Counted from the first letter of the stretch, positions 1 to 5,106 are shown. The stretch: DNA of 8,230 nt from Clostridia bacterium (GCA_017421905.1 JAFOHH010000247.1:1-8230), one strand, 5' to 3'. The notes: generated by a model not told the origin, from the sequence alone. A program made the numbers and translations.

Positions 1-203
1 TTGCAAGCATTTATTTTTACTGCACGGGGAATATAGCCGCGGCAACCGCCGTTTTGGGCGGGGCAATTTGCTTGGCAGGGCTGTTTCTGTTTGCACAATG
101 CGGATGCAAGGCGCTAACAAAAGTCTTTTTTGCAGGCAGTAAAAACCTGCTTATTTCGGTTAAGAAAAAACTTGTAAAAAGGGGGAAGGCTTACGATGCG
201 TAA
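1..203 (+). CDS. C-terminal fragment of a membrane protein, probably DUF1700 family (5' end outside window)
   Basis: Reading frame 3 is open from the first base to TAA at 201-203 and gives about 66 residues. They contain one clear hydrophobic segment (AAATAVLGGAICLAGLFLFA) followed by a basic tail rich in Lys (VKKKLVKRGKAYDA). This architecture, a last membrane helix and a short positively charged cytoplasmic tail, is what the end of DUF1700 proteins looks like. In Firmicutes, DUF1700 genes commonly precede DUF4097 genes, often behind a PadR regulator. The stop overlaps the next start by 8 bases (ATG at 196 within ATGCGTAA), which supports a shared operon. The open frame and membrane tail are seen directly; the family name is inferred mainly from the neighbour. 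Confidence 0.6.
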   Translation, partial: ASIYFYCTGNIAAATAVLGGAICLAGLFLFAQCGCKALTKVFFAGSKNLLISVKKKLVKRGKAYDA

Positions 204-1155
204 AACGAAAATTACTTTAGCCGTAGGAGCGGTGCTTACCAATTTGGGCGCAGCTCTGTTTGCGATAACAATGGCAATGCTCGGCTGGAATTTTTACAAG
301 CTGGAAACGCAAAAATTGCAAACTAAGGAATACGAAATAACCGACGCTTTTATAAACGTCGCCTTCGATACCGACACGGCAGACCTTGTTTTTCTCCCTT
401 CGCAAACGGAAAAATGTACGGTTGTTTGTCGGGAATACGAAAACGCCCCGCACGCCGTCCGCGTGGAAAACCAAACGCTTACCGTAGTGGCGGAGGATAA
501 CGGGGGAATAAAGAATTTTATCGGCATTTCCTTCCGCTTGCCTAAAATTACCGTGTATTTACCGCAAGCGGCGTACGGTAGCCTTTCCGCTACGCTCTCT
601 ACGGGGGACGTAACGGTAGATAAAGCGCTTTCCTTTCAAAGCGTAACCGTAAAAGCAAGCACGGGCAACGTAAAATGCTACGCTACCGCTATAAAGCAGG
701 TAAAAATTTCCCTCACCACGGGCGACGTGTTGCTTTCGGGCATGACAACCGAAAAGGCAGAGCTTTCTACGAGTACGGGAACAATTACGATGAAAAACGT
801 GGCTTGCACCGAGCTTACCCTTTCCGCAAGCACGGGCGATGCGTTTTTAACCGCCGTAACCTGCGAAACGCTGCACGGCAAAGCAACGACGGGCGATATT
901 ACTTTAACCGACGTAATTGCCAGCCAAAAAATAACCCTGATCCGTAGCACCGGCGACGTGAAATTCGTGCGCGCCGATGCGAAGGAATTGTACGTTAAAA
1001 CAAGCACGGGCGACGTAAAAGGCAGCCTTTGCAGCGGCAAAACCTTTTTCGTGCAAACGAACACGGGCAAAAAGCGTCTACCCCAAGGCGTAACGGGCGG
1101 CAGATGCGACGTTATTACCGATACGGGCGATATTATTTTGGAAATTGTTTCTTAA
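196..1155 (+). CDS. DUF4097 family beta-repeat protein with N-terminal membrane anchor
   Basis: This is a 319-residue protein. Residues about 8-32 form one hydrophobic helix (signal anchor) after a short basic start, so the rest is probably outside the membrane. From about residue 48 it is beta-strand rich. Residues 130-319 carry ten T-G motifs (mostly STGD or TTGD, at 136, 156, 175, 194, 213, 232, 252, 271, 290 and 310) spaced 19-20 residues apart, the regular rungs expected of the DUF4097 beta-helix or beta-solenoid fold. The function of this family is not established. A purine-rich GGGGGAAGG lies 6 bases before the ATG. The gene overlaps the stop of the preceding probable DUF1700 gene, the usual arrangement for this pair, so the two products probably act together at the envelope. 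A strong terminator follows. Confidence 0.85.
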   Translation: MRKTKITLAVGAVLTNLGAALFAITMAMLGWNFYKLETQKLQTKEYEITDAFINVAFDTDTADLVFLPSQTEKCTVVCREYENAPHAVRVENQTLTVVAEDNGGIKNFIGISFRLPKITVYLPQAAYGSLSATLSTGDVTVDKALSFQSVTVKASTGNVKCYATAIKQVKISLTTGDVLLSGMTTEKAELSTSTGTITMKNVACTELTLSASTGDAFLTAVTCETLHGKATTGDITLTDVIASQKITLIRSTGDVKFVRADAKELYVKTSTGDVKGSLCSGKTFFVQTNTGKKRLPQGVTGGRCDVITDTGDIILEIVS

Positions 1156-1196
1156 CGGGGAACACCCTTCCTTATTTTCAAAAGTGTTTATAACGA

Positions 1197-1226
1197 AAAA
1201 ACACCCCTTAAGCAAGGGGTGTTTTA
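1197..1226. terminator. Bidirectional intrinsic terminator between convergent genes
   Basis: Stem ACACCCCTT (1201-1209) pairs with AAGGGGTGT (1214-1222) around the loop AAGC. A/T pairs on both sides extend the stem by three. It is followed by TTTT on the plus strand and by a T-run on the minus strand (the A-run 1196-1200). It lies between the DUF4097 gene and the minus-strand SDR gene and can stop transcription from both sides. Confidence 0.88.
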
Positions 1227-1236
1227 TTATGAAACA

Positions 1237-1293
1237 GGGTTATTTAAAAACGGGGTTATTTAAAAACGTTTAATACGGGGTTATTTAAAAACG
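1237..1293. repeat. Three copies of a 16-bp direct repeat at the 3' end of the minus-strand SDR gene
   Basis: GGGTTATTTAAAAACG occurs exactly at 1237-1252, 1253-1268 and 1278-1293. The first two are in perfect tandem; the third is separated by nine bases. On the minus strand the copy at 1278-1293 holds the last codons (V-F-K) and the stop of the SDR gene, so the other two are extra copies of the gene end lying downstream of its stop. Confidence 0.9.
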
Positions 1294-2120
1294 GCGTCGA
1301 ACAGTGCGTATCCGCTTTTTTTGAGTACCCAACCGATTATTTGGGGTGCGCTGCGGGGAAAGATGCGAGAAAGGAGGTACATTGCCTTGGAATCTGCACC
1401 TAAAATTTTACGGCGCTTGCGCTTGGCAATCGCCTTTACTATTTTCCTAGCCATTTTATCTGCCGAAGTGGAAATTTTATCAATTAGCCCACCGCTTGCC
1501 GCGTTTTGATTGCGCATTACGTCTGTTTTGGTAAAGCCGGGTAGCATTAGACCAACGTAGGCAAAGCTGCGTTCTGCCACAAGCGTTTCGGCATAGGCTT
1601 TTAGTGCGGTTTTGGAGGAGGCGTACGCGGCAATTCCGGGCATCGTACATAGGGCGGAGGAGGAAGAAATAATTGCCACGCCGCCGCTTTTTTTCATGAA
1701 CGGGCGTAGCGTTTCCACACCGTAAACGGAAGCAAACAGGTTGGTTTGCACGGTTTTTTCCATTACCTCCGGTGCGGTAATTCCCCTTTCCTTTTCCGAA
1801 GAAAAGGGAGGCAAAACCCCCGCGTTGGAAACAAATAAGGTAAGCTTTTCGCCCCTACCTTCCACAAAGCGTTTTACCTCTGCCCAGTTTTGGCGCAGGG
1901 AAATATCGGCGCAAAGGGGCAAAAATCGCGTACCGAACAGGGGGTTTTCCGCATGGAGCGCATCTTTAACGGAGGCAAGCTTTTCCATGCTCCTTGCCAC
2001 GGCAATAACAGTCATACCGTATTCTTTTATTAAAATGTTGGCTAGCTCTTTGCCGATGCCGGAGGATGCGCCCGTAATAAGCGCCGTGCCACCGCCAAGG
2101 CGAAATTTTTCTTTTTTCAT
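1281..2120 (-). CDS. Short-chain dehydrogenase/reductase (classical SDR), probably membrane-associated
   Basis: This is a 279-residue NAD(P)-dependent oxidoreductase with a Rossmann fold. The cofactor loop TGASSGIG is at residues 16-23, SNAG (variant of NNAG) at 98-101, the structural Asn at 127, the catalytic Ser near 153, and Tyr166 and Lys170 in YASSK. It is longer than typical FabG: after about residue 225 there is a basic stretch (KRKRRK) and a hydrophobic or amphipathic tail. This resembles lipid- or ketone-acting SDRs of the DltE type, but the substrate cannot be read. An in-frame ATG at 2162 would add 14 residues (MPLAFSPLIAYNLG). I prefer the ATG at 2120 because a well-formed -10 box sits inside the longer version and the SDR fold begins right after the chosen start. 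The choice implies an almost leaderless message. The gene stands alone and is divergent from another SDR. Confidence 0.85.
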   Translation of the reverse strand: MKKEKFRLGGGTALITGASSGIGKELANILIKEYGMTVIAVARSMEKLASVKDALHAENPLFGTRFLPLCADISLRQNWAEVKRFVEGRGEKLTLFVSNAGVLPPFSSEKERGITAPEVMEKTVQTNLFASVYGVETLRPFMKKSGGVAIISSSSALCTMPGIAAYASSKTALKAYAETLVAERSFAYVGLMLPGFTKTDVMRNQNAASGGLIDKISTSADKMARKIVKAIAKRKRRKILGADSKAMYLLSRIFPRSAPQIIGWVLKKSGYALFDAVFK

Positions 2121-2126
2121 ACCCAA

Positions 2127-2155
2127 ATTATAAGCAATTAAAGGGGAAAAAGCAA
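2127..2155 (-). promoter_or_regulatory. Sigma-A-type promoter of the minus-strand SDR gene
   Basis: On the minus strand there is a perfect -10 TATAAT (2127-2132), a 17-base spacer and a weak -35 TTGCTT (2150-2155). The predicted transcription start, about 7 bases after the -10, falls at or next to the ATG at 2120. There is no ribosome binding site between the -10 and the ATG. Confidence 0.6.
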
Positions 2156-2173
2156 GCGGCATAGCAAAAAAAC

Positions 2174-2202
2174 TTGCCTTTTTTTACAAATCGGTATATA
2201 AT
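2174..2202 (+). promoter_or_regulatory. Sigma-A-type promoter of the FabG/YmfI-like SDR gene
   Basis: TTGCCT (2174-2179), a 17-base spacer and a perfect TATAAT (2197-2202). The start would be near 2209. A GAGAGG ribosome binding site (2215-2220) lies 8 bases before the ATG at 2229. The promoter is divergent from the SDR promoter at 2127-2155. Confidence 0.72.
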
Positions 2203-2228
2203 TTACAAAAACCTGAGAGGACTTTTTT

Positions 2229-2948
2229 ATGAAAACCGCACTTATCACGGGCGGCAGCGGCGGTATTGGCAGCGCAATCGTAAAACGCTTTGCCGAGGCA
2301 GGCTACGCCGTGGCGTTTACCTATCATACCGCAAAGGATGCGGCAGAAAGCCTTGCACGCAGCATCGATAACGTGCCCGTGCTTTTATTGCAGGCAAATT
2401 TGACAAGGGAAGAAGAGGTTTTATCCCTTGCCGAGCGTTTTTACGCTAATTTTTCGCATATCGACGTACTCGTAAACTGTGCAGGCGTTGCATCGGAAGG
2501 GCTTTTTCAAGACGTAACCGATGCCGAATACGCACGCGTAACGGATGCAAACCTTAAAAGCACCTTTCTCGTAACGCGCGCCTTTTTGCCCGGTATGATT
2601 GCGGAGCAAAAGGGGGCAATCGTAAACGTTTCCTCTATGTGGGGCGTAACGGGCGCTAGTATGGAGGTGCTCTATTCCGCCACGAAAGCAGGCGTAATCG
2701 GTATGACCAAGGCTTTGGCTAAGGAGGTTGGCGCATCTAACGTGCGTGTAAACGCAGTAGCGCCGGGGATGATCGATACCAAAATGAACGACGGCTATAC
2801 CGCCGAGGAAAAATCCGCCTTTTTAGAGGGGGTTGCCCTTGGCAGAATCGGCAAGGCGGAAGAGGTTGCGTCGGCCGTTTTGTTTTTGGCAGAGGCCGAA
2901 TACGTTACGGGGCAAACGCTTGCGGTAGACGGCGGCGTATGCATCTAA
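2229..2948 (+). CDS. FabG-type SDR oxidoreductase, resembling YmfI (elongation factor P 5-aminopentanone reductase)
   Basis: This 239-residue classical SDR has the normal FabG length. TGGSGGIG at residues 7-14 binds NAD(P), NCAG is at 83-86, Asn108 is present, and the catalytic residues are Ser136, Tyr149 and Lys153 (YSATK). VRVNAVAPG and the C-terminal TGQTLAVDGG are also typical. The stretch around the active site, SSMWGVTGASMEVLYSATK, resembles the SS-x-W-G-x-T-G-A-S-x-E-V-L-Y-S pattern that I recall for Bacillus YmfI. YmfI reduces the 5-aminopentanone modification on EF-P rather than an acyl-ACP. FabG activity (3-oxoacyl-ACP to 3-hydroxyacyl-ACP) remains the alternative, and there is no fatty-acid gene cluster around it to support that. 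It is a single-gene unit with its own promoter, a GAGAGG site and a strong terminator. Confidence 0.88.
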   Translation: MKTALITGGSGGIGSAIVKRFAEAGYAVAFTYHTAKDAAESLARSIDNVPVLLLQANLTREEEVLSLAERFYANFSHIDVLVNCAGVASEGLFQDVTDAEYARVTDANLKSTFLVTRAFLPGMIAEQKGAIVNVSSMWGVTGASMEVLYSATKAGVIGMTKALAKEVGASNVRVNAVAPGMIDTKMNDGYTAEEKSAFLEGVALGRIGKAEEVASAVLFLAEAEYVTGQTLAVDGGVCI

Positions 2949-3024
2949 TCCGCAATTAAAATCGGCTTTTTCGGTAGCGTGCGAAAAGCGGCTTACCTAT
3001 TACAATTATATTTGAACCGTTAGG

Positions 3025-3058
3025 CGAAGCTACCTTTTAGGGTGGCTTCGTTTTTTTT
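3025..3058 (+). terminator. Intrinsic terminator of the FabG/YmfI-like gene
   Basis: CGAAGCTACC (3025-3034) pairs with GGTGGCTTCG (3041-3050) over 10 bp with one T-G wobble. The loop is TTTTAG, followed by eight T (3051-3058). It lies 76 bases after the stop codon. An imperfect hairpin without a T-run (2965-2989) lies between them. Confidence 0.92.
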
Positions 3059-3074
3059 ATGGGAAAGAAGGGGC

Positions 3075-3192
3075 GGCTTGCACGGTAAAAATTCGGCTTG
3101 CACGGTTGAAATTCGGCTTGCCCGCTAAAAAAAGGCAGGGCGTGCGGAAACGCCCTTTCGATAAAAAGGTTCGGCTTGCCCGCCCTAAAAAA
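3075..3192. repeat. 20-bp tandem repeat (about three units) plus a displaced fourth copy around a hairpin
   Basis: GGCTTGCACGGTAAAAATTC (3075-3094) is followed directly by GGCTTGCACGGTTGAAATTC (3095-3114) and a diverged third unit GGCTTGCCCGCTAAAAAAAG (3115-3134). A fourth copy starts at 3173. TTCGGCTTGCCCGC is exactly repeated at 3112-3125 and 3170-3183. Between these two copies is a hairpin, AGGGCGT (3137-3143) with ACGCCCT (3150-3156). On the minus strand this hairpin is followed by GCC and seven T, so it resembles a minus-strand terminator although no minus-strand gene is seen there. The stretch is non-coding. Confidence 0.8.
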
Positions 3193-3206
3193 TTTCATAA
3201 GTAAAC

Positions 3207-3238
3207 ATAATTCGACAAATTTTCGCATATCGTATAAC
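3207..3238 (+). promoter_or_regulatory. Promoter region of spoIIID (candidate sigma-E, overlapping sigma-A-like elements)
   Basis: ATA (3207-3209), 16 bases, then CATATCGT (3226-3233) fits the sigma-E pattern ATA-N16-CATAnnnT. An overlapping sigma-A-like alternative is TTCGAC (3211-3216), 16 bases, TATAAC (3233-3238). The sequence TTCGACAAA (3211-3219) is one base from the GGACAA core of SpoIIID sites, so self-regulation is possible. In Bacillus spoIIID is transcribed by sigma-E and regulates itself; applying that here is inference. Confidence 0.5.
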
Positions 3239-3247
3239 ACTTTCATC

Positions 3248-3252
3248 GGGGG
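3248..3252 (+). promoter_or_regulatory. Ribosome binding site that fixes the spoIIID start
   Basis: GGGGG lies 8 bases before the ATG at 3261 but only 2 bases before the in-frame ATG at 3255. The spacing selects 3261. That start also aligns without offset to the N-terminus of Bacillus SpoIIID as I recall it. Confidence 0.65.
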
Positions 3253-3260
3253 ATATGCGT

Positions 3261-3530
3261 ATGTGGGAGGATTTAAAGGCGCGCGTTTTAGAATGCGGCG
3301 CGTATATTGCACAAAGCGGAGCAACGGTGCGGCAGGCGGCAAAGGTGTTTCATCTCGGCAAGTCTACCGTGCATAAGGATATGACCGAGCGTTTGCCAAA
3401 ACTTGACGAAGAATTGTACCTTAAGGTGCGCCTCGTTTTAAAAACCAACCTTTCGGAGCGGCACCTGCGCGGCGGCCTTGCAACGCGCCGAAAATACGCC
3501 GCGAAAAAACAAAAAACCGAACAAAATTAA
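3261..3530 (+). CDS. spoIIID: Sporulation transcriptional regulator SpoIIID
   Basis: This is an 89-residue DNA-binding protein, close to the 93 residues of Bacillus SpoIIID. A helix-turn-helix covers about residues 21-42 (TVRQAAKVFHLGKSTVHKD), followed by the family signature TERLPKLDEEL and a C-terminal basic part with RHLRGG at 67-72, the element known to contact DNA next to the HTH. In sporulating Firmicutes SpoIIID works in the mother cell after sigma-E and switches genes on or off on the way to sigma-K. The start at 3261 was chosen over 3255 on ribosome-site spacing. The gene is a single unit with a candidate sigma-E promoter before it and a terminator just after it. Its presence says the organism makes spores or descends from spore formers. 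Confidence 0.95.
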   Translation: MWEDLKARVLECGAYIAQSGATVRQAAKVFHLGKSTVHKDMTERLPKLDEELYLKVRLVLKTNLSERHLRGGLATRRKYAAKKQKTEQN

Positions 3531-3539
3531 ACTGTTCAC

Positions 3540-3566
3540 TTTTGCCGCATTTCGGTAAAATTTTTT
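3540..3566 (+). terminator. Intrinsic terminator of spoIIID
   Basis: TTTTGCCG (3540-3547) pairs with CGGTAAAA (3553-3560) with one G-T wobble. The loop is CATTT, followed by six T (3561-3566), nine bases after the spoIIID stop. Confidence 0.7.
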
Positions 3567-3574
3567 GCGAAAAG

Positions 3575-3852
3575 TTACCCACAAATGTGGAAAAATCCGC
3601 CCCGCCTAAATTTTGAGCGTTTTTGTGGAAAAAAAGGTTCATTTATTCAAAAAACCGTGTATAACGGGGGTTTTCTTGCATAAACAAATGGAAAAAAACG
3701 GAAAAATAGGGGCAATAATCGGGGATAAGTGGATAAAATAAACAGCCTTTTGTGGATAACTGCCCCAAAAACGGTGAAAAACCTCCACGATTGCCCCTCA
3801 AAGCCACCTTATCCACAAAAACAAGTGTTTTTGTGGATAAGGCTGTGGAAAA
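3575..3852. other. DnaA-box cluster: candidate replication origin or DnaA regulatory/titration site
   Basis: The 501-bp gap 3531-4031 has no convincing gene. It holds DnaA boxes (consensus TTATCCACA). Perfect copies are at 3751-3759 (minus), 3809-3817 (plus) and 3832-3840 (minus). One-mismatch copies are TTACCCACA at 3575-3583 (plus), TTTTCCACA at 3586-3594, 3624-3632 and 3844-3852 (minus) and TTATCCACT at 3728-3736 (minus). A two-mismatch copy is at 3656-3664. An inverted pair AGGGGCAAT (3708-3716) and ATTGCCCCT (3790-3798) encloses two boxes. The right-hand part (3853-4020) is A/T-rich with A-runs and T-runs, as an unwinding element would be. Three perfect 9-mers in under 300 bp is far beyond chance. 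Against a standard origin: dnaA and dnaN are not adjacent here. The alternative is a titration or regulatory cluster controlling cwlD. Confidence 0.72.
3807..3842. repeat. Perfect 17-bp inverted repeat built from two DnaA boxes
   Basis: CCTTATCCACAAAAACA (3807-3823) and its exact reverse complement TGTTTTTGTGGATAAGG (3826-3842) are separated by AG. Each arm contains one perfect DnaA box, the two facing each other. There is no T-run directly after it, so it is not a normal terminator. Confidence 0.92.
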
Positions 3853-4031
3853 GTGCCAAAAAAGCAAAAAATTGCGCACTTTTTGCCGTGTAAAGTCGGT
3901 AAAAAAAACCGTTTTCCTTTGGCGAAACCTACCTTTTTTCAAGGTGCGAAAAATGCCCTGATTTTGCGGTAAAATTGCGCAAAAATTTTTGAACGAAAAA
4001 TAAAAAGTGAACGAGTGTTCGGGAGTTTATT

Positions 4032-4799
4032 ATGAGGGGTTTGCGCCGCAGTTTTACGTTTTTTATGGGGTTAACCCTTTTGGTAATGGCTACGGGGCTT
4101 TTGGGGTGCGGTTCTTACAAAAAGAACGCCTCGGGGCTTGGGGGCGGCTCTTCTTATCAAAAAGAAAGTGGCGCCGGGTGCGGAACGTTTTCGGAATGGC
4201 TGCCGCAAGGTGCGGTAATCGTTATCGATGCAGGCCACGGCGGCATCGACGGCGGCGTTTCGGGCAAGGCTACGGGCGTAAAGGAAAGCGATTTGAATCT
4301 TGCCGTTGCCAAAAAGATAAAAAGCCTTTTTCAAGCGGCAGGATTTTCCGTTGTAATGACGCGCGCGGACGAAGGCGGCCTTTACGGCAGTACGGAGCGC
4401 GGCTTTAAGCTGCGCGATTTAAACGCGCGGCGGAGCATGATACAAGCGGCTGCGCCCACTTTGCTCCTTTCCGTGCATATGAATTATTATCCCCCTGGCG
4501 GCAGACGTGGCGCGCAGGTGTTTTATCAAAAGGGCTCTATTGCAGGTAGGGCACTTTCCGTTGCGGTGCAAAGCGAGCTCAACCGTTTGAGCGAGCGTCC
4601 CTATTCCGCCCTATGCGGCGATTATTATTTGCTGCGCAATCTGCCCGTTGCCGCGTGCCTGATCGAATGCGGCTTTTTGTCCGATAGAGAGGAAGAAAAG
4701 CTGCTTATCAGCGAGGACTATCAAGCCCAAATTTCCTACGCGGCGTTTAAGGGGAGCATTTCCTATTTATTTTTTGCCGCGCAAGGCGGAAGGGAATAA
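4032..4799 (+). CDS. cwlD: N-acetylmuramoyl-L-alanine amidase, CwlD-like (spore cortex)
   Basis: This is a 255-residue Amidase_3 zinc enzyme that cuts the bond between muramic acid and the peptide. Zinc and catalytic residues: His69 in IDAGHGG, Glu85 in KESDLNL, His149 in SVHMN and Glu212 in ECGFLSD. The size and the insert TERGFKLRDLNARRSMI resemble Bacillus CwlD, which with PdaA makes muramic delta-lactam in the spore cortex. The N-terminus (RR, then hydrophobic 8-25) ends in LLGC at 23-26 and is followed by a Ser/Gly-rich linker. This looks like a lipoprotein signal, whereas the CwlD I recall from Bacillus begins with a plain membrane anchor. GGGAG (4021-4025) lies 6 bases before the ATG. 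The spoIIID neighbour supports a sporulation role. A general cell-wall amidase is the alternative. Confidence 0.85.
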   Translation: MRGLRRSFTFFMGLTLLVMATGLLGCGSYKKNASGLGGGSSYQKESGAGCGTFSEWLPQGAVIVIDAGHGGIDGGVSGKATGVKESDLNLAVAKKIKSLFQAAGFSVVMTRADEGGLYGSTERGFKLRDLNARRSMIQAAAPTLLLSVHMNYYPPGGRRGAQVFYQKGSIAGRALSVAVQSELNRLSERPYSALCGDYYLLRNLPVAACLIECGFLSDREEEKLLISEDYQAQISYAAFKGSISYLFFAAQGGRE

Positions 4800-4892
4800 T
4801 TCGCCGCAGGGTAATTTTAATAACCGCGCAAGGCGGAAGGGAATAATTCGCCGCAGGGAAACCCAACAACCGCGCAAGGCGGAAGGGAATAA
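4777..4892. repeat. 46-47-bp tandem repeat, three copies, starting inside the end of cwlD
   Basis: A 35-base block at 4777-4811 is repeated exactly at 4824-4858, and its first 23 bases again at 4870-4892. The period is 47, then 46. The shared core CGCGCAAGGCGGAAGGGAAT plus AA encodes the last cwlD residues (AQGGRE) and its stop in copy one, so copies two and three are extra gene ends downstream of the stop. The rest of the gap to 5106 holds a hairpin, GGAAAGCC with GGCTTTCC (near 4934-4962), the terminator at 4990 and the mrnC promoter. Confidence 0.92.
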
Positions 4893-4989
4893 ACGAAAGG
4901 GGGTAACCGCAAGCGCGATGAAAGCAATGCGGGGGAAAGCCTACTTTTTGTTGCGGCTTTCCATAAAAAAGAAAAAATTCGGTATTTAT

Positions 4990-5020
4990 ACGGTGCTTCT
5001 TTTAGGAGTGCCGTTTTTTT
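4990..5020 (+). terminator. Intrinsic terminator downstream of cwlD
   Basis: ACGGTGCTTC (4990-4999) pairs with GGAGTGCCGT (5005-5014), including three G-T wobbles. The loop is TTTTA, followed by a T-run to 5020. It separates cwlD from the mrnC operon. Confidence 0.82.
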
Positions 5021-5044
5021 ATAAAAAAAACGATTGCAATTAAC

Positions 5045-5074
5045 TTGCTTGCCGCCCTCGTTTTATGGTATACT
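5045..5074 (+). promoter_or_regulatory. Promoter of the mrnC-rlmB-sigH operon
   Basis: TTGCTT (5045-5050), an 18-base spacer and TATACT (5069-5074) preceded by TGG, which gives an extended -10. The start would be near 5081. The ribosome site GGGG (5094-5097, in AAAGGGGTAA) lies 9 bases before the TTG start codon. Confidence 0.72.
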
Positions 5075-5106
5075 ATAAAAAATATCGTTAAAAGGGGTAA
5101 ATCGTT

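Noticed and set aside
675..1070. Long frames on both strands inside the DUF4097 gene
   Set aside because: The regular 57-60-base repeat of the real gene keeps the other frames open. Their products have no recognisable family.
2121..2162. Longer N-terminus of the minus-strand SDR (start at 2162)
   Set aside because: The extra residues look random, contain the -10 box in their coding sequence, and have no ribosome site at good spacing.
3075..3192. CRISPR array
   Set aside because: The 20-bp repeats are in direct tandem without spacers, and no cas gene is present.
3037..3342. 101-codon minus-strand frame across the terminator and 20-bp repeats
   Set aside because: It runs through a strong plus-strand terminator, the repeats and the start of spoIIID. 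The repeated peptide only mirrors the DNA repeat, and no ribosome site was found.
3849..3883. Terminator-like AAAAGTGC/GCACTTTT hairpin
   Set aside because: The loop is 19 bases and no transcript needs ending there, because spoIIID already has a terminator at 3540. It may simply be part of the A/T-rich region.
3643..3961. Open frames on both strands (99 and 69 codons) inside the DnaA-box region
   Set aside because: They are Lys/Phe-rich products of A- and T-runs and repeat the STKT.VFVDK pattern on both strands because of the inverted repeat. There is no ribosome site and no recognisable domain.
4918..5043. Possible 41-residue small protein (MKAMRGKAYFLL...)
   Set aside because: Its frame covers the hairpin and the cwlD terminator, so its hydrophobic end is just terminator sequence. 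The ribosome site is weak and distant.
4774..5043. 89-codon TTG-start frame across the cwlD repeats
   Set aside because: The repeated basic peptide comes from the 46-47-bp DNA repeat read out of frame.
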